A stretch of 64,000 nucleotides of DNA from Pseudonocardia sp. HH130630-07. GTDB taxonomy: Bacteria; Actinomycetota; Actinomycetes; Mycobacteriales; Pseudonocardiaceae. The DNA lies in the NCBI RefSeq assembly GCF_001698125.1, contig NZ_CP013854.1:5828001-5892000 (forward strand). The letters run 5' to 3'. The position numbers and the translations under genes were made by a program. Shown here in pieces: positions 18,919 to 27,313 of this stretch. Position 1 is the stretch's first letter; each line of letters begins with the position of its first letter. The notes below the pieces were generated by a model. That model ran no database searches, was not told the DNA's origin, and saw only the letters and a program-made list of their open reading frames with translations.

Positions 18919-18946
18919 GTGCAGACATTAGCACGGACGGTCAGAA
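18887..18946. promoter_or_regulatory. TetR operator candidate: 14-bp inverted repeat around the start codon
   Basis: On the plus strand, TTCTGACCGTCCGT is at 18887-18900 and ACGGACGGTCAGAA is at 18933-18946; the arms match perfectly with a 32-base spacer. One arm lies upstream of the -10-like TAATGT of the tetR gene, and the other lies within codons 7-11. Occupancy would cover both the promoter and the leaderless start. Confidence 0.65.
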
Positions 18947-18984
18947 AACGGCCAGGGGCTACCCGCTCCCCCGTGGTCCGGGGC

Positions 18985-19716
18985 TCACCTCAGGTGCCGG
19001 GCGAGGAACCGGTTGCCGGCGTCGGCCTCGAACTCCGGGACGCCGGTGTGCCCGCCCGTGTTGGCGTGCAGCGTCTTCTCCGCGGACCCGAACGCGTCGA
19101 ACAGATCCAGGGCCGCCTGCCGGTCGTTGCCCTCGTCGTCCCACTGCAGCAGGACGTGCAGCGGCACCGTGACCCGGCGCGCCTCCTCGACGACGGCGCG
19201 GGGCACCACGCTGCCGGCGAACAGGACCGCGGCCGCGATCCGGGGCTCCACCAGCGCGAGCCGCACGCCGACCGAGATCACCCCGCCCGCATAGCCCACC
19301 GAGCCGCCGATCCCGGGGAGCGCGAGCAGTGCGTCCAGCGCGGCCCGCAGCTCCGGGACCGCCTCCTCGACCAGCGGGAGGATGAGCCGGTCGGCGACGT
19401 CGTCGGGGACCGGCTCGCCCGCCTGCACCGCCCGGCGCAGGTCGGCGCGGGCCCGCTCGGCCGCCCCGGAGCGGGGGCGGTCACCGCTGCCGGGGAGCTC
19501 GAGCGTCGCGGCGGCGAAGCCCGCCGCGACCGTTCCCCGGGCCCGCGCCGCCAGTCGCGGGTACATCCGCTCCAGCCCGCCGGGGTGGCCGAGCAGGACC
19601 AGGGGTGCGGGAACGGCAGTGGATCCGGAGGTCCAGAGGATGCCGGGGACGTCACCGAGGGTGAACCGGCGTTCGAGAGTCCCGTCGTCGAGACGACGGT
19701 CGGAGGTGATGTGCAT
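18985..19716 (-). CDS. Alpha/beta hydrolase-fold protein with a substituted nucleophile elbow
   Basis: 243 residues. The fold is clear: LVLLGHPGG (oxyanion region), a central GYAGGVISVGVRLA elbow, LQWDDEGNDRQ (acid) and GGHTGVPEFE (histidine). The expected serine nucleophile in G-x-S-G-G is Ala143 (codon GCG, read directly), so ordinary hydrolase chemistry may be lost. S147 further along the helix is not at the elbow position. The protein is otherwise full length without frameshifts. It lies 67 bp upstream of the TetR gene on the same strand. The substituted residue may mean a binding or regulatory role. Confidence 0.75.
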   Translation of the reverse strand: MHITSDRRLDDGTLERRFTLGDVPGILWTSGSTAVPAPLVLLGHPGGLERMYPRLAARARGTVAAGFAAATLELPGSGDRPRSGAAERARADLRRAVQAGEPVPDDVADRLILPLVEEAVPELRAALDALLALPGIGGSVGYAGGVISVGVRLALVEPRIAAAVLFAGSVVPRAVVEEARRVTVPLHVLLQWDDEGNDRQAALDLFDAFGSAEKTLHANTGGHTGVPEFEADAGNRFLARHLR

Positions 19717-19899
19717 GGTCGTGCCCTTCGGGAGTGCCGAGCGGCGCTCCCGGACGACCTATCGCCCGACCGTGACCCCGGAGGGGAGCACCTGTGTCGA
19801 TACTGCGTTCACGGGTACCACCCCCTCGTCCTCCGGCACGGTCGACGCGACGCTAGTCCCGGCGACCGCCTCCGCGCCAACCGTTTCCGGGTGCCGCGC

Positions 19900-20325
19900 T
19901 CAGCCCTCGTGCCGCTCGCCGGGCAGCTCCGGGAACTCCACCGGCAGCGTCGCGACCGCCCTGGCGACCGCCAGCGCCTCGCCGATCTCGGCGAGCACCG
20001 CCGTGTCCCCCTCCGCGGTGCAGCCCGGGTCCTGCTCGACGCCGTCCCGCGACGCCCGGGTCGCCCGGATCATCCGCGGCCACTCACCGACGACCAGGAC
20101 GTCGGGATCCGGTACCTCGTCCAGGCCGAACCGGACGGTGCCACCGGTGCCGCCGACGGTGACCGTCCAGTGCACGTCCCGCCCGCCGGGACCGTCGGCC
20201 AGCCGGTAGGCCAGCACCCGCCGTCCGGGCACCCGGGCGCAGGCCGCCCGGACCGTCGGGTCGTCGCGCAGGAGCGCGTTCATCGCGGTCACGTGCTCGG
20301 GGGACATGAACTCCACGGCACTCAC
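19900..20325 (-). CDS. SCP2-like sterol-binding fold protein
   Basis: 141 residues. Its GTG start overlaps the stop of the upstream S9 peptidase gene (GTGA). The pattern VHWTVTVGGTGGTVRFGLDEVPDPDVLVVGEWPRMIRA...DPGCTAEGDTAVLAEIG resembles SCP2/alkyl-sulfatase C-terminal domains: a five-stranded sheet followed by a WxxM helix and a G-D-xxxL loop. Such domains bind hydrophobic ligands. Translational coupling suggests it works with, or is balanced against, the peptidase. An alternative ATG lies six codons in. No signal peptide is visible. Confidence 0.68.
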   Translation of the reverse strand: MSAVEFMSPEHVTAMNALLRDDPTVRAACARVPGRRVLAYRLADGPGGRDVHWTVTVGGTGGTVRFGLDEVPDPDVLVVGEWPRMIRATRASRDGVEQDPGCTAEGDTAVLAEIGEALAVARAVATLPVEFPELPGERHEG

Positions 20326-22550
20326 GCGCCCTGCAGGTGGGTCCGGAGGAACGCCTCGACCTTGCGCCAGTAGTAGCGGTCGTACACGGCCGCGTAGCCG
20401 TGGTAGGCCCCCGGCAGCACGACGAACTCGTGCAGCTTCCCGGCCCGGACCAGCGCGTCGGCCATCGACATGGTGTCGGTGACGGTGGCGTGGTCGTTCG
20501 TGCCGACGGCCAGCATGACCTCCGCCTCCAGCCCGGCGGCCAGCCGGAACGGGTCGGCCGCGCGGTAGGCCTCCGGATCGGTCTGCGGGAAGCCGAGATA
20601 GCACTCGTAGAGGACCGAGGAGTAGGGATCGAACCCCGGCGCGGAGCAGACCGCGGCGGAGTAGACGTCCGGGCGCTCGGCGGCCAGCCGGAATGCGCTG
20701 TGCCCGCCCCAGCTGTGCCCGACCACCCCGGCCCCGCCCGGGGCCAGGAAGGCGTGCCGCTCACGCAGCTGTCCGACCACGGCGGCGTGGTCGGCGACCA
20801 GCGCCCTGCCCCAGTCCCGGTACACGACGTCGTGGAACGCCTTCGACCGGCCGGGGGTCCCGCGCCCGTCCACGACGACGACCACGTGGCCGAGCTGGGC
20901 CAGCGCCTGGGCGTGCGATCCGAACACGCTGCTGAACGTGTGCGGGGCGACGGCGATCTGCGGGCCGCCGTAGACGTAGTCCACCAGCGGGTACCGGCCG
21001 TCCTCGGTGAAGTCCGCGGGCAGGAACATCGTGCCCCAGAGCTCCGTCACGCCGTCCGCGGCGGTCGCCGTGAACTCCCGTGGCGGCGTCCACTCCAGCC
21101 GGGACGCGTCGGCCCGGGAGAGCTCGCAGAGCAGCGTCCCGTCGGCCCGCCGGAGGACGCTGCACGGCGGGTCCGCCGGGGTCGACCAGGTGTCGACGAA
21201 CGCCCCGCCGTCCGGTGCCATCGTCATGGAGTGGGTGCCCGGCCCCTCCGAGAGCTGCTGCACCGGTCCGCCGGCGAGCGGTACCCGGGCGAGGTGCACG
21301 TCGTAGGGGCGGGCCCGGTCGAGGCGGGCCGTGACGTAGACGTGCTCGCTGTCGACGTGCACGACGTCGTCGACCGCCCACTCGCCGTCGGTGAGTGTGC
21401 GGACCGGGTTCCCGTCGAGGTCGTGGAGGTACAGGTGGTTCCAACCGGACCGCGTGGACTGCCAGACCAGCCCGCCGCCGTCCGGGACGACGGTGAGCCC
21501 GGTCCGCCGCCCGTAGTAGACGTCGTGGTGGATGCGCAGGAACGTCTCCGCCTCCTCGGTGAACAGCACCCGGGTGGCACCGGTGGCCGCGTCGGCGAGC
21601 CGCACCTCGGCGCGCCGGCAGTCCCGGCTCACCACGACGACGACCAGCCGGGCCCCGTCCGCGAGCCAGCCCGCGACCACCGGGTAGGTGTCGGTGGTGT
21701 CGCCCAGGTCGAGCTCGACCGGCGGCCGGCCCTGCAGGTCGAGCACGTGCAGGGTGGTGCGTTCCAGCACGCCGCCGGCCCGGGCGAAGGGCAGCTGCAC
21801 CACCTCGTCGCCGCGCTTGCCGTAGTGGATCCGGGCGGCCCGGTGCACCCCGCGCAGATCGGCCCGGGAGACCACGAGCCGGTCGCCCTCCGGGGACCAG
21901 CCGGCGGCCGGCGCGGCCGGCCCGGCCACCGCGATCGGCTCCTCGAGCCGGTACTCGTGCTCGGGCGTGCCGTCCGTGGTCAGCGCCACCGTGCGCCCGT
22001 CGACCACGGCCCGCAGCACGACGTTGCCCTCGACCGTCGAGGCGAGCACGTCGCCCCGTGGTGACGGGATCTCCCGGGCCTCGCGCGGGTCCATCAGCGG
22101 CACGCTGCGCAGGTACGGCTGCGGGGTGGCGCGGACCGATTCGGCCCAGCCGAGCGCGACGTCCATCGGATGCTCGGCCGGCACCGCGGTGACCGTGCCG
22201 TCGTCCAGGTCCAGGGTCACCCGGGCGGCGCCGACTCCTGCGAGCAGGCGGCCCGGCGCGGCGTAGACGATGTGGTCGAACGGCAGCCCCCGCCCGGCCG
22301 GGGTCACCCCGGTCGCCTCCCGGACCAGCGCGCGCACCGCCGCGACGTCCGGGCACAGGTCCCGGACCGTCCCGCTCGCCAGGTCGACCCGGGTGCCGGT
22401 CCGGTGGTCGGCGTCGCCGTCGAGGAACGCCAGCTCGGTTCCGTCCGGTGACCAGACGGGCGCGACGACACCACCGCTCACCAGGCGGTCGACGCCGTCG
22501 AGGAACTCCTGGAACCGGTCGGATCCGGCGGTGGGGGTGGCGGTGGGCAT
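20322..22550 (-). CDS. S9 family peptidase (dipeptidyl-peptidase IV / prolyl oligopeptidase type)
   Basis: 742 residues. The N-terminal half is a propeller with WSPDGTELAF, WSPEGDRLVV and TVVPDGGGLVW blades. The C-terminal alpha/beta hydrolase has YPLVDYVYGGP, the nucleophile S613 in GHSWGG, an acid in AVGTNDHAT and the histidine in AYHGYAAV, so the triad is complete. No signal peptide is seen, so it is probably an intracellular oligopeptidase. It is first in an operon with the SCP2-like gene (GTGA overlap). A CGACAGGTGTCG palindrome lies 135 bp upstream, between it and the PucR gene on the same strand. Confidence 0.9.
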   Translation of the reverse strand: MPTATPTAGSDRFQEFLDGVDRLVSGGVVAPVWSPDGTELAFLDGDADHRTGTRVDLASGTVRDLCPDVAAVRALVREATGVTPAGRGLPFDHIVYAAPGRLLAGVGAARVTLDLDDGTVTAVPAEHPMDVALGWAESVRATPQPYLRSVPLMDPREAREIPSPRGDVLASTVEGNVVLRAVVDGRTVALTTDGTPEHEYRLEEPIAVAGPAAPAAGWSPEGDRLVVSRADLRGVHRAARIHYGKRGDEVVQLPFARAGGVLERTTLHVLDLQGRPPVELDLGDTTDTYPVVAGWLADGARLVVVVVSRDCRRAEVRLADAATGATRVLFTEEAETFLRIHHDVYYGRRTGLTVVPDGGGLVWQSTRSGWNHLYLHDLDGNPVRTLTDGEWAVDDVVHVDSEHVYVTARLDRARPYDVHLARVPLAGGPVQQLSEGPGTHSMTMAPDGGAFVDTWSTPADPPCSVLRRADGTLLCELSRADASRLEWTPPREFTATAADGVTELWGTMFLPADFTEDGRYPLVDYVYGGPQIAVAPHTFSSVFGSHAQALAQLGHVVVVVDGRGTPGRSKAFHDVVYRDWGRALVADHAAVVGQLRERHAFLAPGGAGVVGHSWGGHSAFRLAAERPDVYSAAVCSAPGFDPYSSVLYECYLGFPQTDPEAYRAADPFRLAAGLEAEVMLAVGTNDHATVTDTMSMADALVRAGKLHEFVVLPGAYHGYAAVYDRYYWRKVEAFLRTHLQGA

Positions 22551-22684
22551 CGGGTGGTTCTCCTCGTCGCCGGGATGCGGGGGTCACGGGCCGGCGCTGC
22601 GACCGCGGCCCGTGTGGTCCCGAGTCTCGGCAGCACGCGGGCCCGTGACCACCGCGTGCGGTCGCGCCCGGGACCGGCCGGGCG

Positions 22685-22696
22685 CGACAGGTGTCG
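22685..22696. promoter_or_regulatory. CGACAGGTGTCG palindrome upstream of the S9 peptidase operon
   Basis: Perfect copy of the dispersed motif, followed by AT as in the copy at 16998. It lies between the end of the second pucR-like gene and the S9 start. Confidence 0.45.
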
Positions 22697-22724
22697 ATCC
22701 CGGGGCCGGTCCCGGCGGCCCGCT

Positions 22725-23942
22725 TCAGCTCCCGTCGAACTGCTCCCGTGCGACGGTGGCGATCAGCCGGAGCTTCAGTCCCAGGTGCAGCATCAGCCGG
22801 TCGTCACCCGAGTCGAGGTCGCAACCGGTGATCTGCTCGATCCGCCGGAGCCGCTGGTGCAGCGTGGCCCGGTGCACGCAGAGCGCGTCGGCCGTGCGCC
22901 GGACGCTCCCGCCGCGGTCGAGGAACTCGGTCAGGGTCGCGGCCAGCACCCGTTGCGGGTCCTGCTCGTCGAGCGCCGCCAGCGCCGGGACCACCGCGGG
23001 ATCGAGCACGTCCTCCGGGGGGAGCCGCAGCAGCAGGCCGAACGGGCCGAGCCCGCCCCACCGGGCCAGGCCGTCCGAGCCCGGCAGCATGGCGACCTGC
23101 CCCGCCAGCAACGCCTGCCGGTACGACGACGCCACCGCCCCCGGCTCCTCGACCGTCCCGCCGATCCCGAACACCGGGGACGCGTCGCCGCCGACGAGGC
23201 GCCGGAAACGGTCGGTGATCCGGCTGCGGACCGCGCCGAGAAGCGTGCCCGACGGGGCGGACCGGCCGATCAGCAGCATCCAGGCCCAGGACCGGTTCGC
23301 CACGGTCAGCGCCAGGTCGTCGGTGACCGCACGGACGCCCTCCTCCAGCGCCGCCTCGAAGGCGACCCGCTGGGTGGCACAGGTCCCCGACCGGCGGAAG
23401 TGCACGACCAGCACGGTGAAGCGCAGCGAGTCGTCCCCGAGCAGCTGCTCGGCGTAGAGGTCCTCGGTCGCCCGCGCCCGCAACGCGCCGTCGGGTGAGA
23501 CGAGCTCGCGCAGGATCGCCTCCCGCCGGGCCGTCGACCGCTCGTGCAGCAGCAGGCTGCGGTAGAGCACGGTCCCGACCGCCGTCGCGGCCTCGCCGGC
23601 CGCGGCCGTGTCGGCATCGGCGAACGCGCCACCGGCGTCGATCAGCCACAGGTACCCGAGGAGCATCCCGTTGCAGCGCACCGGGGCGCAGAGCCGCGCG
23701 GCCGCCCCCTCGACGGCGACGACCCCGGGTTCGGCCCAGCCGGCGACCCCGGCCGCGAGCACGCGCTCGGCGACCGCGGGCTGCACGGCCCGGTCGAGCA
23801 CCGACCGCACCCGCAGGTCGTCCTCGTCGCCGAAGTGCCGGCTGGCCGCGAGCAGCCGCAGGGCCGGGTCGTCGACCGCGACGGAGCGCCGGAGCCGCTC
23901 CGCGAGCGCGTCCACGATGGACTGCAACTCGTCGTGGGACAT
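22725..23942 (-). CDS. PucR family transcriptional regulator (copy 2)
   Basis: 405 residues, the same length as the copy at 3835-5052 and colinear with it. Both share the ERLRRSVAVDDPxxRLL opening, a CAPVRCNGMLLGYLWLIDAGG sensor region, a central CdaR-like domain, and the C-terminal PucR helix-turn-helix (CVHRATLHQRLRRIEQITG). The ATG is preceded by GGAGGG. It sits upstream of the S9 peptidase/SCP2 operon on the same strand and is divergent from the gamma-glutamyltransferase-like gene, so either could be its target. PucR-type proteins are usually activators of nitrogen or amino-acid-related catabolism. Confidence 0.88.
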   Translation of the reverse strand: MSHDELQSIVDALAERLRRSVAVDDPALRLLAASRHFGDEDDLRVRSVLDRAVQPAVAERVLAAGVAGWAEPGVVAVEGAAARLCAPVRCNGMLLGYLWLIDAGGAFADADTAAAGEAATAVGTVLYRSLLLHERSTARREAILRELVSPDGALRARATEDLYAEQLLGDDSLRFTVLVVHFRRSGTCATQRVAFEAALEEGVRAVTDDLALTVANRSWAWMLLIGRSAPSGTLLGAVRSRITDRFRRLVGGDASPVFGIGGTVEEPGAVASSYRQALLAGQVAMLPGSDGLARWGGLGPFGLLLRLPPEDVLDPAVVPALAALDEQDPQRVLAATLTEFLDRGGSVRRTADALCVHRATLHQRLRRIEQITGCDLDSGDDRLMLHLGLKLRLIATVAREQFDGS

Positions 23943-24144
23943 GCCGGCCCTCCGCTCCCCCGCCGTACTCCCGGTCCACCGTAGAGGGCCCACCGGAGCC
24001 GACCCCTGTCGTGCGGTCACCGGGTCCCTTCCGACGGATGTTCATTGTCGCCGGTCCCGGTCGGCGGGACGGTGGAGGCCTGCACCCGCGCCCGGGAGCA
24101 CGGCGCGGGCGAGGAACAGCCACCACGGCAGCGAGGAGACGACG

Positions 24145-25800
24145 ATGGCCAGCACCATCTCCACCGGTCACGGCAGGGTCGGGCCGAAGGAGACCGTCAC
24201 CGGCAACCGGGCCGTGGCGTCGAGCCAGCACCAGGTCGTCACCGACACCATGCTCGACGTCCTGCGTGCGGGCGGGAACGCGATCGACGCCGCGATCGCC
24301 GGCAACCTCGTGCAGGCGGTGGTGCAGCAGGACATGACGAACCACACCGGCACGGTCACCGCGCTGGTGTACGAGGCCGCCACCGGCGAGATCGCCGAGC
24401 TCAACAGCATGGGCCGGATCGTCCCCGGCCTCGCGCCGTTCGCCCCGATCCCGATGGGCAAGGGCCTCTACGCGAGCGTTCCCGGTCTCCCCCGCGCCGT
24501 CGTACCCGGCTTCATGCCCGGGATGAAGGCCCTGTTCGAGCGGTTCGCGACGCTGCCGTGGGCCCGGCTGTGCGAGTCCGCCGTGCACTGGGCCGAGGAG
24601 GGCCACGAGGTCACGTCCTTCGAGCACCTCGTCATGGCGCAGACGGTCGACTTCTTCCTCTACACCGAGTCCGGTCGCCGGCACTTCACCCCGGACGGGC
24701 ACCTGCCGCAGGTCGGTGACCGCTGGGCGTCGCCGGAGCTGGCCGCCACGATGCGTGCGCTCTCCGCCGAGGGACCCGACCACTTCCTGACCGGCGGGTG
24801 GGCGCGCGACTTCGTGGCCCGCGGTAACCAGCTCGGCTGGGCCGTCGAGCTGGAGCACCTGACCGCGCAGCCCCCGGTCTGGGACACCGGGTACCGCTGG
24901 CAGCACCGGGGCGACACGGTCGTGCAGCTGTCCGCCCCGGAGCGTCAGGGCGTGTACTGCCAGATCGTGCTCGGCCTGCTCGAGGAGCTCGACATCACCT
25001 CGGTCGGGCACTGGTCGCAGGACGCCGACGCGCTGTACTACCTCGCGCACGCCCTGCGCCGGGCCGCGTTCGAGACCGGCCTGCTCAACGACCCCGCTCT
25101 GTTCGGGGACACCACCGGCCCGCTCACCTCACCGGACCTGATCCGCAGCGTCGCCGACATCCTGCGCGCCGCCCGCGCCAGGGTCGACCTCACCGACCAC
25201 GTGAAGCTCACCCGGGGCGTACCCGCGATGGCCGCGAGCGGCGCGTCGGGGCAGCCGGCCGGCAGCTGCGAGCTGACCGTGGTGGACGAGCACGGCAACT
25301 GGGTGCAGATGATGAACACCCTGCAGAGCGGCGGGATCCCCGGCGAGGTCGTCGGCGGGGTGCCGATGGTCGGCAGCCACCACATGAACGGCCTCGGCTC
25401 GCCGATGGAGGGCTGGGCGGTCGGCGGGCGGATGCGGTCCATCCTGTCCAACACCATGGTCCTGCGCGACGGCCGGCCGTGGCTCTCGCTGGGGTCGCCG
25501 GGCAACGTGCACTGCACCGTGCCGCAGGTGCTCTCGAACATCCTCGACTTCGGGATGGACCCCTACGCGGCGGACGACGCGCCCCGCTGCCTGCCCTACG
25601 CCGACGACCACACGATCTCGGCGGAGATGCGGCTCGGCCCGGACGTGTCCGCCGGGCTCGCCCGGCTGGGCGTGCTCACCAACCCGCTGCCCGAGTACGA
25701 CTACCACATGGGCTCCTACCAGATGGCCTGGCGCGCAACCGACGGCGGCCTGGCCACCTGCACCGGACCGCGCCGGGAGGGCGTCGCCGGCGGCTTCTGA
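24145..25800 (+). CDS. Gamma-glutamyltransferase family protein with altered catalytic junction
   Basis: 551 residues, ATG after GAGGAG. The family frame is present: GGNAIDAAIAGNLVQAVV near the N-terminus, then a late ELTVVDEHGNWVQMMNTLQSGG...GSPGNVHCTVPQVLSNILDFGMD. In canonical enzymes the self-cleaving nucleophile is a Thr at the start of TTHxSVVD. Here the aligned residues are S374-C375-E376 before LTVVD, so the Thr is replaced by Ser (or the adjacent Cys). Autoprocessing could still occur but is uncertain. No signal peptide is seen, whereas classical members are periplasmic. It heads the permease/esterase/GntR block and may open a gamma-glutamyl or other amide substrate. Confidence 0.82.
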   Translation: MASTISTGHGRVGPKETVTGNRAVASSQHQVVTDTMLDVLRAGGNAIDAAIAGNLVQAVVQQDMTNHTGTVTALVYEAATGEIAELNSMGRIVPGLAPFAPIPMGKGLYASVPGLPRAVVPGFMPGMKALFERFATLPWARLCESAVHWAEEGHEVTSFEHLVMAQTVDFFLYTESGRRHFTPDGHLPQVGDRWASPELAATMRALSAEGPDHFLTGGWARDFVARGNQLGWAVELEHLTAQPPVWDTGYRWQHRGDTVVQLSAPERQGVYCQIVLGLLEELDITSVGHWSQDADALYYLAHALRRAAFETGLLNDPALFGDTTGPLTSPDLIRSVADILRAARARVDLTDHVKLTRGVPAMAASGASGQPAGSCELTVVDEHGNWVQMMNTLQSGGIPGEVVGGVPMVGSHHMNGLGSPMEGWAVGGRMRSILSNTMVLRDGRPWLSLGSPGNVHCTVPQVLSNILDFGMDPYAADDAPRCLPYADDHTISAEMRLGPDVSAGLARLGVLTNPLPEYDYHMGSYQMAWRATDGGLATCTGPRREGVAGGF

Positions 25801-25845
25801 CCGATGCCGCGCCGTTGACACCCGGCGGGCGGCGGTGCCACCGTG

Positions 25846-25874
25846 TTGCATCCAATCTAACTGAATCAGCATCC
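25846..25874. promoter_or_regulatory. Direct repeat TTGCATCC/CAGCATCC (21-bp period) at the APC permease promoter
   Basis: TTGCATCC at 25846-25853 and CAGCATCC at 25867-25874, exactly 21 bp apart. A TTGACA hexamer at 25815-25820 could be the -35 element. The same octamer pair with the same period precedes the cupin gene. A GntR regulator gene lies between the two targets and is the natural candidate binder. Confidence 0.6.
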
Positions 25875-25885
25875 CAGGAGGCAGC

Positions 25886-27313
25886 GTGGCCACGGTGGGA
25901 CGATCCCGGGACGCGACCGCGGCGGCTCCCGGCCGGTTGAAGGCGGGCGCCGTCGGCGTGCCGGGGATGGTGTTCATGGTGGTGGCCGCGGCCGCGCCGC
26001 TGACGGCGCTGTCGTCCAACATCTCGCTCGGTCTCGGCATGGGCGTCGGCGCGGCCGCCGTGCTCGTGATGATCGGCACCGGGCTGCTGCTCGCGATCTT
26101 CTCCGCGGGGTACCTGGTGCTGGCCCGGTACGTCACGTGTGCCGGCGCCTACCAGGCGTTCGTGGCCTTCGGACTGGGCCGCGGCGCCGGCGGTGCCGTC
26201 GCGTTCGTGGCGACGCTGGCCTACACGCTGGCCGCGGGCGGGATGGTGGCCGCGAGCGGGTACTTCACCGGTCTCGCCGTCGCCGCGGTGACCGGGACGG
26301 ACCTGCCGTGGTGGCTCTACGGCGCCGGGGCGCTGCTGGTCACCGTCGCGCTCGGGATCCGTGGGGTCGAGGTCGCCCAGCGGCTCACCACGGCGGTGTC
26401 GCTGCTGCAGTTCGGGATCGTCGTGGTGCTGGCCGTGGCGGTACTGGCCGCGCGCCCGGTGTCGGCGTGGACGGACGAGCGGCTGCTCTCCCCCGCGGCG
26501 GCGCTGGGCCCCGGCCTCGCCGTCACCCTGGTGTTCTGCCTGCTCTCCTTCGCCGGGTTCGAGGCCGCGGCCGCCTACGGCGAGGAGACCGACGCCCCGG
26601 CCCGCAGCATCACCCTCGCCACCTACGCGGCGCTGGGCCTGCTGCTCGCGGTGTTCGTCCTCGGCACCTGGACGCTCGTCGCCGCGTTCGACGACGTCCG
26701 CGCCGTCGCCGCGGCCGATCCCGGCGCCGTGGTGCTGTCCGCGGCCGACCGCTTCCTGGGGCCGTGGTCGGGGCCGCTGCTGGGCGTCCTGGTCGCGATC
26801 AGCTTCCTCGCCGCCGCGGTCGCCTTCGCCAACCTCGCGATCCGCTACCTGTTCACCCTCGGCCGGGGCGGCCTGCTGCCGCGGGCGCTGGCACGGACGC
26901 ACGGGCGCTACCAGACGCCGTACGTCGGGTGCGTGGTCGTCGCGGCGGTGGCGGTCGTCGTGCTCGTACCGTTCGCGCTGACCGGCGCCGATCCGCTCGT
27001 CACGCTGTTCCCGGCCGTCTCCGGGATCACCTCGATCTCGCTGGTCGCGATGATGACCGGCTGCTGCGCCAGCGTGGTGACCGCACGGGCCCGGGGAGCG
27101 GTCCGGGGATCGGCGTGGTCGACCGTCGTGGCGCCGGTGCTGGCCGGGGCGGGGCTGGTGGCGGTGCTCGTACTGATCGTCGTGAACTACGCCGAGGTGA
27201 CCGGCAGCACCTCGCCGGTGATCGGTGCGATGCCGCTGGTCGTGCTGGTCGCGGCGGTGACCGGAGCCGCCGCCACCCGGCTCCGGCCCGACGGCGGCCG
27301 GGGGCGGGGGTGA
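25886..27313 (+). CDS. APC superfamily amino acid permease
   Basis: 475 residues with about twelve hydrophobic segments. GAVGVPGMVFMVVAAAAPLTA at the N-terminus is the TM1 helix break region of APC transporters. The FAGFEAAAAYGEETDAPARSI segment near residue 220 is the diagnostic E-E-T/S-x-N/A-P motif of TM6. GTG start after AGGAGGCAGC. It likely imports an amino acid or amine for the downstream enzymes. Its stop overlaps the esterase start (GTGA). TTGCATCC-type repeats lie at the promoter. Confidence 0.9.
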   Translation: MATVGRSRDATAAAPGRLKAGAVGVPGMVFMVVAAAAPLTALSSNISLGLGMGVGAAAVLVMIGTGLLLAIFSAGYLVLARYVTCAGAYQAFVAFGLGRGAGGAVAFVATLAYTLAAGGMVAASGYFTGLAVAAVTGTDLPWWLYGAGALLVTVALGIRGVEVAQRLTTAVSLLQFGIVVVLAVAVLAARPVSAWTDERLLSPAAALGPGLAVTLVFCLLSFAGFEAAAAYGEETDAPARSITLATYAALGLLLAVFVLGTWTLVAAFDDVRAVAAADPGAVVLSAADRFLGPWSGPLLGVLVAISFLAAAVAFANLAIRYLFTLGRGGLLPRALARTHGRYQTPYVGCVVVAAVAVVVLVPFALTGADPLVTLFPAVSGITSISLVAMMTGCCASVVTARARGAVRGSAWSTVVAPVLAGAGLVAVLVLIVVNYAEVTGSTSPVIGAMPLVVLVAAVTGAAATRLRPDGGRGRG

